A stretch of 64,000 nucleotides of DNA from Clostridium cuniculi (lineage in GTDB: Bacteria > Bacillota > Clostridia > Clostridiales > Clostridiaceae). The DNA lies in contig NZ_SMUS01000008.1 in NCBI RefSeq assembly GCF_004353185.1, positions 1 through 64,000 of the forward strand. The letters are read 5' to 3'. Positions 18,534 to 26,626 of the stretch are shown piece after piece. The first letter of the stretch is position 1. Every line of letters starts with the position of its first letter. The translations under genes and the position numbers were made by a program. The notes beneath the pieces were generated by a model. It saw only the letters and a list, made by a program, of their open reading frames with translations. It did no database searches and was not told where the DNA came from.

Positions 18534-19532
18534 ATGGCTACTTCTATAAAAGATGTTGCGAGGGAAGCTGGCGTTTCAATAGCTACGGTATCTAGAGTAT
18601 TAAATGATATAGATGTTGTTAATGAAGATACTAAAAAAAAGGTATTAGATGCTATTAAAAAGCTAGGATATAGACCAAACATTGTAGCGAGAAGTTTAAA
18701 AACCCAAAGAACAAAAACAGTTGGAATATTAGTTCCTGATATTTCAAGTGGATTCTATCCAGAAATAGTTAGAGGGGCAGAGGATGTTGCAAATATTTAT
18801 GATTATAATGTAATATTATGTAACTCTGATTTTGACTATGATAAGGAAAAGGATTATTTAAGAGTACTTAAAGAAAAAATGGTTGATGGTGTTATCTATA
18901 TGAGTTCTTGTTTAGAAGAAGAAACTTTAGATATAATAAATGAATTAGATTTAAAAACTGTTCTTGCAGAATCTAAAGACAAAGAAGGTAGATTACCAAG
19001 TGTAATTATTGATAACATACAAGCATCATATGATGCAACAAAGAGCTTAATTGATAAAGGATTAAAGAATATTGCCTTTGTTGGTGTTAATAAAGGTGCT
19101 GCTAATGCTTGGGGAGAAAGACATAAAGGGTATGAAAAAGCATTACAAGAAAGTGGTCTTGCTGTTGATGAAGATTTAGAATTCTTTAAAGATTTAAAAG
19201 TTAAGAGTGGATATAAAGCAGTTGAAAGCTTCTTAGCTACTGGCAAAAAATTTGATGGAGTAGTATGCTCATCTGATGAAATTGCAATGGGTGTAATTAA
19301 TGCATTAAGAGAAAATGGAATGAAAGTTCCAGAAGATGTAAGCGTAATAGGATTTAATGATAATGCAGTTGCATCTTATTTCTATCCAAAAATAACTACA
19401 GTTAAGCAACCAAGTTATGATATGGGATCAGTTGCAATGAGAATGCTTATTAAAATATTAAATAATAAGCCTTTAGACCAAGATCAATATGTATTAGATT
19501 ATAAATTAATACAAAGAGAAAGTTCTAAATAA
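18534..19532 (+). CDS. ccpA: Catabolite control protein A, LacI family
   Basis: A 332-residue LacI/GalR regulator. The N-terminal helix-turn-helix is SIKDVAREAGVSIATVSRVL (residues 4-23), followed by a hinge helix with NIVARSLK and a periplasmic-binding-protein-like core. The SIATVSRVLN recognition helix and the hinge are those of CcpA, which binds cre operators with HPr-Ser46-P to control carbon metabolism. Length equals that of known clostridial CcpA. A strong terminator follows, then a candidate small RNA with a cre at its promoter. Assignment to CcpA rather than another LacI member rests on overall similarity. Confidence 0.85.
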   Translation: MATSIKDVAREAGVSIATVSRVLNDIDVVNEDTKKKVLDAIKKLGYRPNIVARSLKTQRTKTVGILVPDISSGFYPEIVRGAEDVANIYDYNVILCNSDFDYDKEKDYLRVLKEKMVDGVIYMSSCLEEETLDIINELDLKTVLAESKDKEGRLPSVIIDNIQASYDATKSLIDKGLKNIAFVGVNKGAANAWGERHKGYEKALQESGLAVDEDLEFFKDLKVKSGYKAVESFLATGKKFDGVVCSSDEIAMGVINALRENGMKVPEDVSVIGFNDNAVASYFYPKITTVKQPSYDMGSVAMRMLIKILNNKPLDQDQYVLDYKLIQRESSK

Positions 19533-19538
19533 TTTTAT

Positions 19539-19583
19539 AACCATCTCTAATTTTATTGAAAATTAGAGATGGTTATTTTTTTT
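19539..19583 (+). terminator. Terminator of ccpA
   Basis: AACCATCTCTAATTTT and AAAATTAGAGATGGTT form a perfect 16-bp stem, followed by ATTTTTTTT. Confidence 0.92.
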
Positions 19584-19594
19584 GTATAAATATG

Positions 19595-19623
19595 TTGAAG
19601 TAATAGGAAAAAAATGATATAAT
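19595..19623 (+). promoter_or_regulatory. Promoter of the ccpA-adjacent small RNA
   Basis: TTGAAG (19595-19600), a 17-base spacer and TATAAT (19618-19623). The predicted start is near 19630. No gene follows on this strand before the terminator at 19781. Confidence 0.7.
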
Positions 19624-19633
19624 TGAAGTAATT

Positions 19634-19647
19634 TGATAACGTTTACT
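19634..19647 (+). promoter_or_regulatory. cre (CcpA operator) at the small-RNA start
   Basis: TGATAACGTTTACT matches the 14-base cre consensus TGWNANCGNTNWCA at 13 positions. It starts about four bases after the predicted transcription start, a position where CcpA would repress. Confidence 0.65.
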
Positions 19648-19780
19648 GATAGCAGTTGTTTCTAAATTGGGTACACAATCAATTAGGTATAGGTAATATT
19701 ATTGGGAAGTTGAGAATTAGGGTATAAAGAAGGTTATCAAATAATGATATAAAATAATTGCTATTTTAGTAGGTAGAATA

Positions 19781-19810
19781 AAAGAGGATAGATTAACTAT
19801 CCTCTTTTTT
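19781..19810. terminator. Bidirectional terminator of small RNA and coiled-coil gene
   Basis: AAAGAGGATAG and CTATCCTCTTT form an 11-bp stem with an ATTAA-type loop and T run; the A-rich left flank also serves the minus-strand gene at 19817-20002. Confidence 0.85.
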
Positions 19811-19816
19811 CTATTA

Positions 19817-20002
19817 TTAAAGTATTCCTTCAGTCTTTAATAAATTTTCTAATTTTTGAACTTTTTCTGTTAAAGTAATAAATTTTTCTTTTATTATATT
19901 ATTTTTTTCGTTTCCTTCGTTAATACAGTTTTCCATTTCTTCTACAGCTTTTAATGCATCATCAATATCTTTTTGAGCTAATTTTAAATTTGATTCTTTC
20001 AT
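19817..20002 (-). CDS. Small coiled-coil protein of unknown function
   Basis: A 61-residue, highly charged protein with heptad-like spacing of Leu, Ile and Val almost throughout, predicted to form one long coiled coil. No cysteine, no signal peptide and no known domain. An AAAGGAG site lies nine bases before the ATG, which argues for real expression. It is convergent with the candidate small RNA and they share a terminator. The length resembles YkyA/SlyX-like small helical proteins, but I cannot assign a family. Confidence 0.55.
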   Translation of the reverse strand: MKESNLKLAQKDIDDALKAVEEMENCINEGNEKNNIIKEKFITLTEKVQKLENLLKTEGIL

Positions 20003-20207
20003 AGACGTATCTCCTTTGTTAGGTAAATAAAAAATATAGAAAACACCTTCTTGTAAATACGAAGGTATATCATCGTTGTAACTAAACTTACTAAATTAAG
20101 ATTTATAGATTCAGTTAAACTTATGTTGATATCTTTATCCTATCACTAATAAATAGGTGTTGCAAGGCATATATTGTAAAGAAAAAATAAATAGGGGGAA
20201 ATAGAAA

Positions 20208-20783
20208 ATGATTAACTATATATGGTTTGTGATGATTTTTCTAGGATTAGTAGTTGGGATATTTACTGGAAATGGTGAAGGTATTTCTAATGCAATAATT
20301 GGTTCTATTGATACTACAGTTACATTTATTATTGGACTTGTCGGGTTAATGTGTTTTTGGTGTGGTGTTATGAAGGTTGCACAAAACAGTGGATTTACAG
20401 AAAAATTGGCTAAACTTATGAAACCTATATTAAAACTTATATTTAAAGATGCAGCTAAGGATGAAAAGGCCTTAGGAGCTATAGTTATGAACATAACAGC
20501 AAATATGATGGGCCTTGGAAATGCAGCAACGCCTTTCGGAATTAAGGCTATGGAAGAAATGGATAGATTAAATACTGAAAAAGGTGTAGCTAGTAATGAT
20601 ATGGCTTTATTTTTAGTATTGAATGCAGCTTGTATTCAATTAGTTCCATCGACAGTATTATCTATAAGAGCAGCAGCAGGTTCTTCAAATCCAGGAGCAA
20701 TAATACTTCCGGCAATAATATCAACTGGTATAGCAGCAATTGTTGGTGTGATTTATTGTAAAATTTTGCAAAGATATTTTTAG
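20208..20783 (+). CDS. spmA: Spore maturation protein A
   Basis: A 191-residue membrane protein of the nucleoside-recognition (Gate) family with about five membrane segments. The NITANMMGLGNAATPFGIKA region (about residues 91-110) and the LNAACIQLVPSTV segment are characteristic of SpmA. In Bacillus, SpmA and SpmB act together in forespore dehydration and heat resistance, possibly by transport across the forespore membranes. The ribosome site is GGGGG, nine bases before the ATG. spmB follows 18 bases after the stop. Confidence 0.9.
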   Translation: MINYIWFVMIFLGLVVGIFTGNGEGISNAIIGSIDTTVTFIIGLVGLMCFWCGVMKVAQNSGFTEKLAKLMKPILKLIFKDAAKDEKALGAIVMNITANMMGLGNAATPFGIKAMEEMDRLNTEKGVASNDMALFLVLNAACIQLVPSTVLSIRAAAGSSNPGAIILPAIISTGIAAIVGVIYCKILQRYF

Positions 20784-20801
20784 GATTATGGGGGTATTGA
20801 G

Positions 20802-21326
20802 ATGTTTAGCTATATAACTAAAAGTATTATTCCTATAATAGTTTTAATTATTATAACTTATGGAATGATAAAAGGTAGAAAGGTATATGACTGGTTTATT
20901 GAGGGAGCAAAGGAAGGGTTAAATGTATGTTTAAATATTTTCCCATATCTTTTAGCTATGATAATAGCTGTGCAAATATTTAGAGAAGCTAATCTTTTAG
21001 ATATGTTAAATAATGCAATTGCACCGCTTTGTAGACTAATAGATTTGCCTAAGGAGGTTGTTCCATTGGTTTTAATTAAGCCTCTTTCTGGTAGTGGTGC
21101 AATGGGAGTTTTTACTGATATTTTAAAAAATTATGGCGCTGATACTCCAATAGGTCTAGTAGCTTCAGTAATTATGGGAACTACAGAGACAATATTTTAT
21201 ACTGTAACTGTATACTTTGGAGCCGTTAAAATAAAGAAAACACGTCATACAGTATGGGCAGCAATCATGGCAGATATGACTGCGATTATTATGGCCATAA
21301 TGATGGTAAAACTTTTAATATTGTAA
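20802..21326 (+). CDS. spmB: Spore maturation protein B
   Basis: A 174-residue membrane protein, partner of SpmA. It contains the Gate-domain EGAKEGLNVCLNIFPYLLAM-like region (about 31-50), the KPLSGSGAMGVFTDILKNYG segment (about 97-116) and the GTTETIFYTVTVYFG stretch. Expected to be needed for spore core dehydration with SpmA. Translation is likely coupled in the spmAB operon. A cluster of hairpins follows at 21355-21467. Confidence 0.9.
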   Translation: MFSYITKSIIPIIVLIIITYGMIKGRKVYDWFIEGAKEGLNVCLNIFPYLLAMIIAVQIFREANLLDMLNNAIAPLCRLIDLPKEVVPLVLIKPLSGSGAMGVFTDILKNYGADTPIGLVASVIMGTTETIFYTVTVYFGAVKIKKTRHTVWAAIMADMTAIIMAIMMVKLLIL

Positions 21327-21354
21327 CATTTTAAAAATATTGCAAAGAAATATT

Positions 21355-21467
21355 TTAAATTAAGAGATTAATTTTTGAACAGCGCTTCGCTAGTTCAATT
21401 AAACTAGAAAAGCTAAGTTTAAATCTTAATTTCTTAATTCTAAATTTCTTCGTAATTTAGAATTAAG
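21355..21467. repeat. Cluster of inverted repeats between spmB and the ACT-domain gene
   Basis: Two strong hairpins stand in tandem: TTGAAC-AGCG with CGCT-A-GTTCAA (21375-21398), and CTTAATTCTAAATT with AATTTAGAATTAAG (21433-21467, a perfect 14-bp stem with a seven-base loop). Neither has a clear T run. They may protect the spmAB transcript end or be remnants of a repeat. Confidence 0.6.
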
Positions 21468-21549
21468 GGGATAATATGTAAAATTTTTAATGCACTGTAA
21501 AGAGTTTGGTTGTATAATATTACTAAAATAAATCGAATGGAGAATGATT

Positions 21550-21990
21550 ATGGGGGAAGATAGATTTTACATTGTAAATGAAAAATCATTACCAGAGATA
21601 TTTAAAAAGGTAATTGAGGTAAAAGAGAATATTGAACTTGGCAATGCAAAGGATATAAGTGAGGCCATAAAATTAGTTGGAATTAGTAGAAGTACATATT
21701 ACAAATATAAAGATGATGTATTTCCAATGGCTCAAGATATGCAATCTAAGAAGGTAACTTTAATATTATTAATGACACATAAGTCAGGCACTTTATCTAA
21801 GGTGTTGGATTGTATTGCATTTTATAAAGGAAATATATTAACAATAAATCAAGATATTCCAATAAATTTATCGGCTAATGTCACGGTTACTATTGATATT
21901 TCTCATATGGAGAAAAGTGTTAGTCAATTAGCAGCAAGGTTAAACTCTTTACCGAATGTTAGAAGTGTAAAATTATTAGCAGCAGAATAA
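21550..21990 (+). CDS. ACT-domain protein, UPF0735 (PheB-like)
   Basis: A 146-residue protein with an N-terminal helix-turn-helix-like part (about 30-60, SEAIKLVGISRSTYYKYKD) and a C-terminal ACT domain (about 70-146, VTLILLMTHKSGTLSKVLD...). It matches the UPF0735/PheB group, thought to bind an amino acid and regulate its metabolism; the name PheB in older annotation implied chorismate mutase but without proof. I start at ATG 21550, seven bases after GGAG, because ATG 21544 abuts the ribosome site. It stands upstream of a peptidase gene with a 40-base gap. Confidence 0.8.
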   Translation: MGEDRFYIVNEKSLPEIFKKVIEVKENIELGNAKDISEAIKLVGISRSTYYKYKDDVFPMAQDMQSKKVTLILLMTHKSGTLSKVLDCIAFYKGNILTINQDIPINLSANVTVTIDISHMEKSVSQLAARLNSLPNVRSVKLLAAE

Positions 21991-22030
21991 TAAAAAGTAA
22001 TCCTAAAATATTATAAAAGGAGATAGGGCT

Positions 22031-23290
22031 ATGAATCAAAATATTTATAAATTGAATAGAGATAATCTTTTAAATAAGATTAAAGACAATTCAATTGTAA
22101 TTTTATTTGCTGGAAAAGCAATTCAAAAGACTGGAGATCAAACTTATCCATTTACTCCAAATAGAAATTTTTATTACTTAACAGGAATAAAAGAAGAGGA
22201 ACATATATTAGTTATGTCAAAAATTAATGGAGTAAAGTCTTCTAAGCTTTATATAAAAGATATTGATTTAGAATTAGAAAAGTGGATTGGAAAGAGCATT
22301 AGAAAGGAAGAAGCTAGTGAGCTTACAGCAGTAGACGAAGTTAAGTTTAAGAGTCAATTTGATGCTGATATTCATTCAGCAATTGTAATGAAAGAAGAAA
22401 TAAATCTTTATTTAGATTTAGAAAAAATGAGTGCAAATAGAGAAGGAACAATTTCACATAGATTTGCTAATGAAATAGTAAGTAAGTATCCACAAGTTAG
22501 AATAAATAATGTTTATAGTAAAATTGGTGAGTTAAGATTAAAGAAATCACAAGAGGAAATAGAGAAAATTAAAAAAGCTATTGAGATAACAAAGAGTGGT
22601 ATTGAAAGATTAATGACTGAAGCACGTGTTGGAATGAAGGAGTATGAATTAGAAGCATATTTTGATTTCAATTGTAAAGTTAAAGGTGCAACTGGTTTAG
22701 CTTTCACAACAATAGCTGCAGCAGGAAAAAATGCTACAACATTACATTATGTTGATAATAATTCAGAGCTTAAAGAAAATGATTTAATTCTTTTTGATTT
22801 AGGTGCAGAATATAATTGTTATAATGCTGATATATCAAGAACTTTCCCCGTTAATGGTAAGTTTACTGAAAGGCAAAAGGAAGTTTATAATTCAGTTTTA
22901 AAAGTAAATGAAGAAATTATAAAATTAATTAAGCCAGGAATGAAATATAAAGATGTAAATGAAAAAGCAACTGATTTAATAGCAGAGGAATGTATAAAAT
23001 TAGGACTTATTGATGATAAAAAGGATGTTAGAAAATATTATTATCATAGTATAGGTCATAGTTTAGGAATGGATACGCATGATATTGAAACGCCACATAG
23101 AGATATAACCTTTGAACCAGGAGTTGTATTTACTGTTGAACCTGGAATATATATAGAAGAAGAAGGTATAGGAATTAGAATAGAAGATGATATATTAGTA
23201 ACAGAAGATGGAGTTATTAATTTATCAAGTGATATAATAAAGAGCGTAGATGAAATTGAAGAATTTATGAAAAAAGCACAAAATAAATAA
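22031..23290 (+). CDS. Xaa-Pro aminopeptidase (M24B, PepP-like)
   Basis: A 419-residue metallopeptidase with an N-terminal AMP_N domain (about 1-130, including FTPNRNFYYLTGI) and a C-terminal pita-bread M24 domain. Expected metal ligands are visible: Asp in DLGAEYNCYNADISRTFPV, His in HSIGHSLGMDTHD, and Glu in EPGIYIEEEG and IRIEDD. It should release N-terminal residues ahead of proline and help recycle imported peptides. An AAAGGAG site precedes the ATG. A second, divergent M24 peptidase lies at 50650. Confidence 0.9.
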   Translation: MNQNIYKLNRDNLLNKIKDNSIVILFAGKAIQKTGDQTYPFTPNRNFYYLTGIKEEEHILVMSKINGVKSSKLYIKDIDLELEKWIGKSIRKEEASELTAVDEVKFKSQFDADIHSAIVMKEEINLYLDLEKMSANREGTISHRFANEIVSKYPQVRINNVYSKIGELRLKKSQEEIEKIKKAIEITKSGIERLMTEARVGMKEYELEAYFDFNCKVKGATGLAFTTIAAAGKNATTLHYVDNNSELKENDLILFDLGAEYNCYNADISRTFPVNGKFTERQKEVYNSVLKVNEEIIKLIKPGMKYKDVNEKATDLIAEECIKLGLIDDKKDVRKYYYHSIGHSLGMDTHDIETPHRDITFEPGVVFTVEPGIYIEEEGIGIRIEDDILVTEDGVINLSSDIIKSVDEIEEFMKKAQNK

Positions 23291-23315
23291 ATTTTATAGA
23301 AGTTATAAAATTTTA

Positions 23316-23344
23316 TTGCAAATGCAAGAAATTGATTATATAAT
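23316..23344 (+). promoter_or_regulatory. Promoter of the lysine riboswitch transcript
   Basis: TTGCAA (23316-23321), a 17-base spacer and TATAAT (23339-23344). Confidence 0.65.
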
Positions 23345-23369
23345 CGAATTATTATAGAGTAAAAGTGAA

Positions 23370-23611
23370 TAACTTAGGGTAGAGGCGCGAAAGTTAATAG
23401 TATTATTGATGAGGAAAGCACTGTGATTCAATAAGAAAGGAGCAATCGCCGAAGCATACAACTGATGCTTTAAGGTTGTATAGCTGGGAATACATAAAAT
23501 ATATGTATTACTGTCACAAAGTATTTTGTGGTGAGCTATCATTTGAGACTTGTATTTGTATACTATTTTTAGTATATACAAGACCTTGAGTGTTAACTCA
23601 AGGTCTTTTTT
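23370..23611 (+). ncRNA. Lysine riboswitch (L box) with terminator
   Basis: Conserved L-box blocks appear in order: AGAGGCGCGAAAG (23381-), GATGAGGAAAGCACTGTGATT, AGAAAGGAGCAATCGCCGAAG, a CTGGG block near 23485, a GTCAC block near 23512, and GTGAGCTATC (23531-23540) closing P1. A terminator follows, AGACCTTGAG with CTCAAGGTCT and a T run (23581-23611). With lysine bound, the terminator should form and reduce expression of the downstream transporter. Confidence 0.93.
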
Positions 23612-23667
23612 GTTAGTTTGAATTATCCTTATTATTCATTTTAAAATTAATTAAGGGGGAAATAAAA

Positions 23668-25383
23668 GTGAAAAAAAGAAGCTCTAAAATTTTACTGCTT
23701 ACAATGTTAATGTTTATTTTTTCAACTACAATTGCATTTGCAGCAGAAGTTGAACCAGCAGCGGTGAATGCAGATAAGTTTGGAATATGGACATTAATTC
23801 CACCAATAGTTGCTATAGTATTAGCATTTATAACAAAAAATGTTGTTATTTCGCTATTTATAGGTATTTTGTCAGGAAGTTTTCTAGTTAGTCTTGCCGG
23901 GCATAATGTATTTAGTGCATTTATACAAGCGTTTCTAGATTTTGTGGATAGAGCCTTAAATTCTCTTGCAGATCCATGGAATGCAGGTATAGTTCTTCAA
24001 GTACTTGCTATTGGAGGAGTTATTAATTTAATTGCTAAAATGGGTGGTGCAAAGGCAATAGCAGAAGCATTAGCTAAAAAAGCTAAGACTGTAAAAAGTA
24101 CTCAATTAACAACTTGGCTTTTAGGATTATGTGTATTCTTTGATGATTATGCAAATTCTTTAATAGTAGGTCCAATAATGAGACCAGTATCAGATAAAAT
24201 GAAAATATCAAGAGAAAGATTAGCATTTATAATAGATGCTACAGCAGCTCCAGTAGCTGGGTTAGCTATTATTTCAACTTGGATTGGATTAGAAGTAAGT
24301 TTAATTGGGGATGGTTTTAATTCAATTGGAGTGGAAGCTAGTGGGTTTGGAGTATTTCTGCAAACAATACCGTATAGATTCTATAATATATTAATTTTAG
24401 CTTTTATAGTAATAACAGCTTTAACTTTAAAAGAGTTTGGACCAATGAGAAAAGCTGAGGTTGCAGCAAGAAATAGAGATAAGTCTATTAAAGATGAAAT
24501 TGCAGTAGAAACATCAGCTGAAATGGATGAATTAGAGCCAAAAGAAGGTGTTAAGCTTAGTATATGGAATGCTATTATTCCAATCGGAGCATTAATTATT
24601 TCAGCATTAGTAGCATTTTATTATAGTGGATATAGTTCAATAATGGGTGGAGAGCCATCAGTAGCTCAAGAAATTATGATTAATTCACCATTTTCATTTA
24701 AAGGTATAATGGAAGCATTTGCTGCTTCAGATGCTTCAGTAGCATTATTCCAATCAGCATTATTTGCTTCAATAGTTGCTATTTTAATGGGGGTTGTTAA
24801 AAAGATATTCACTTTAAGTGAAGCTATTGAAGTTTGGGTTGATGGAATGAAAGGATTAATAATAACAGGTGTTATATTAATATTAGCTTGGTCATTAGGA
24901 TCAGTAATTAAAGAACTTGGAACAGCATATTACTTAGTTGAGGTATTAGAGGGGGCAATACCAGCATTCTTATTACCAAGTTTAATATTTATTTTAGGGG
25001 CTGTAATTTCATTCTCTACAGGAACTGCATATGGAACAATGAGTATATTAATGCCATTAGCAATTCCATTAGCACATTCAATAAATCCAGAAATGTCATT
25101 TGTAGTAGTTTGTACAAGTGCTGTGTTAACAGGGGCTATATTTGGAGATCACTGTTCACCAATATCTGATACAACTATACTTTCTTCAATGGGAGCTGGA
25201 TGTAATCATATTGAGCATGTTAAAACTCAAATGTGGTATTCATTATTTGTTGCAGCAGTAACTATACTATTTGGATATATTCCATCTGGATTCGGAGTTC
25301 CGATATATATAGTATTACCACTTTCATTAATTGCGTTATATGTAGGGGTTCAAATATTCGGTAAGAAGGTTGAAGAAGCTTAA
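23668..25383 (+). CDS. NhaC-family transporter under lysine control
   Basis: This 571-residue protein has an apparent N-terminal signal-like segment (about 8-26) and about eleven further membrane segments. It belongs to the NhaC Na+/H+ antiporter superfamily, shown by the VFFDDYANSLIVGPIMRPVSD region (in part: FFDDYANSLIVG) and FGDHCSPISDTTILSS near the C-terminus. The upstream lysine riboswitch makes lysine uptake the likely job, as proposed for the NhaC-like LysW group by comparative genomics. GTG start with an AAGGGGG site. Lysine transport is inference; a cation antiporter remains possible. Confidence 0.85.
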   Translation: MKKRSSKILLLTMLMFIFSTTIAFAAEVEPAAVNADKFGIWTLIPPIVAIVLAFITKNVVISLFIGILSGSFLVSLAGHNVFSAFIQAFLDFVDRALNSLADPWNAGIVLQVLAIGGVINLIAKMGGAKAIAEALAKKAKTVKSTQLTTWLLGLCVFFDDYANSLIVGPIMRPVSDKMKISRERLAFIIDATAAPVAGLAIISTWIGLEVSLIGDGFNSIGVEASGFGVFLQTIPYRFYNILILAFIVITALTLKEFGPMRKAEVAARNRDKSIKDEIAVETSAEMDELEPKEGVKLSIWNAIIPIGALIISALVAFYYSGYSSIMGGEPSVAQEIMINSPFSFKGIMEAFAASDASVALFQSALFASIVAILMGVVKKIFTLSEAIEVWVDGMKGLIITGVILILAWSLGSVIKELGTAYYLVEVLEGAIPAFLLPSLIFILGAVISFSTGTAYGTMSILMPLAIPLAHSINPEMSFVVVCTSAVLTGAIFGDHCSPISDTTILSSMGAGCNHIEHVKTQMWYSLFVAAVTILFGYIPSGFGVPIYIVLPLSLIALYVGVQIFGKKVEEA

Positions 25384-25416
25384 GCAATAAGAAAATAAAA
25401 TAAAAAGGGCTATATT

Positions 25417-25447
25417 AAAAGGTTGTGCTATATCGCACAACCTTTTT
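25417..25447 (+). terminator. Terminator of the lysine-regulated transporter
   Basis: AAAAGGTTGTGC and GCACAACCTTTT form a 12-bp stem with a six-base loop and a five-T end. Confidence 0.88.
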
Positions 25448-25448
25448 C

Positions 25449-25491
25449 AGTTAAGAAATAAAGTTAGTCTAAGCTGACTTTAGAAAATATA
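25449..25491. repeat. 43-nt covarying hairpin repeat, copy A
   Basis: Begins AGTTAAGAAATAAA and ends GACTTTAGAAAATATA, enclosing a small stem GTTAG/CTGAC. A second copy of the same length at 28605-28647 keeps the flanks and changes both sides of the stem together. Confidence 0.65.
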
Positions 25492-25533
25492 TATTCTTGA
25501 AATTACCATATGAGTTCTTTTTTTTATTACTGA

Positions 25534-26031
25534 CTATTTGTGCGGTGGTGGTGTTATCAGCTTGTTAACTAATATTGAAATTACTATTCCAAGTAATGTT
25601 TCTATTATTCTATTAGTGGCATAAAATAAGGGATCACTATAGGCATGAGCTGTAGTAACTCCTAGAAATGCTATACAAGTTATGTTTATTGCACCTGGTC
25701 TTTTAAGAATATTACATAAATAAATCATTGAAATAATTCCTGATGCAATTATGATATATATTACTAATTTTGATATGTATTGATTTGGTATATGAATTTC
25801 CAAGGACCTAAATAAGAAAAGAAATATTAAACCAAAGCTAGCTCCTAGTATTGTTCCTGCGCCTCTATTTATTCCCATATGAATTGAATTATAAACAGTA
25901 TCTTGTAAACAAATTACAGCTGTAAGACAAGCAAAAAAGGGTTCATTAGGCAAAAGCAATAAGCATAAGAAGACAGCTATACCTGATTTTATTGTTCTAA
26001 GTCCAATCTTAGGAAATTTAAAATTTTCCAT
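25534..26031 (-). CDS. FUSC/aromatic-acid-exporter-like membrane protein
   Basis: A 165-residue membrane protein with about five segments. The LRTIKSGIAVFLCLLLLPNEPFFACLTAVICLQDTVYNS start is typical of the ArAE_1/FUSC family N-terminal membrane domain (motif seen in part as GLRTIKSGIAVFL). It lacks the long cytoplasmic C-terminal part of full exporters, ending with PPPHK, so this is a short, membrane-only member, which is common in Firmicutes. Substrate unknown. The ribosome site is AGGAGGC. It is monocistronic and convergent with the transporter gene. Confidence 0.78.
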   Translation of the reverse strand: MENFKFPKIGLRTIKSGIAVFLCLLLLPNEPFFACLTAVICLQDTVYNSIHMGINRGAGTILGASFGLIFLFLFRSLEIHIPNQYISKLVIYIIIASGIISMIYLCNILKRPGAINITCIAFLGVTTAHAYSDPLFYATNRIIETLLGIVISILVNKLITPPPHK

Positions 26032-26284
26032 AATTAAGCCTCCTATCCCTATGATATTATATCTAATAAACAGTTAAAATTCATTATTCTATATAATATT
26101 TTTTATGAAATTATCAGATTTATAATATATTATAGAACTGTAGAATATAAAAATATATATAGTTTTAAATATTATTGAAAGGGAAATAATAAAAGAAAGA
26201 GAGATAATTTTAATAGAAGAGTAAATTTAAGATTTAACTTGTTGACAGTTTTTACATTTTAGAATATTATAAAACTAATAAATG

Positions 26285-26547
26285 CATAGAAAAGAAGAGT
26301 AGTTTAGGAATGTATCTAAAGAGAGCTAGGGGTGGTGAAAACTAGTGATATTGAACTTTATGAAGATGGTCTTGGAGCAGATTATCTGAGCTTTTATAGT
26401 TAGGGTAATACGGTAGCAACCGTTATATTGCAAGGTGATGATAGTCACCTAGTGAGATATTTATTGTGAAATAAATATAAAATAGAGTGGTAACGCGTAT
26501 ATAACGCCTCTATATGGGTATATAAGCCTATATAGAGGCTTTTTTTA
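26285..26547 (+). ncRNA. T-box leader of metG, methionine specifier AUG
   Basis: T-box order is clear: Stem I with AAGAGAGCTAGGGGTGGTGAAA, specifier region TTGAACTTTATGAAGATGG with ATG at 26360-26362, antiterminator core AGAGTGGTAACGCG near 26484-26497, and a terminator GCCTCTATAT with ATATAGAGGC followed by seven T (26506-26547). The remaining 5' flank from 26032 is AT-rich and shows no gene. Only metG lies in range; the second MetRS gene has no T-box of its own. Confidence 0.9.
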
Positions 26548-26626
26548 GTTAGTAGTTGAGTTAAAAGTCTATAAGTTAGTAACTATAAATTTTTAGCTTT
26601 AAGTTACAAAAATAGGAGGAAGAAAA

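Larger units (their letters stand above)
19630..19810 (+). ncRNA. Candidate CcpA-controlled small RNA
   Basis: A unit of about 180 bases with its own promoter and terminator and no plausible reading frame: the only ATG stops after two codons. The ends of its main fold are TTTGATAAC (19632-19640) and GTTATCAAA (19733-19741), a 9-bp closing stem around a roughly 90-base interior. A near-consensus cre overlaps the 5' arm. I do not recognise it as 6S RNA or any known riboswitch. It lies directly downstream of ccpA, so it may be a carbon-responsive regulatory RNA; targets are unknown. Confidence 0.6.
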
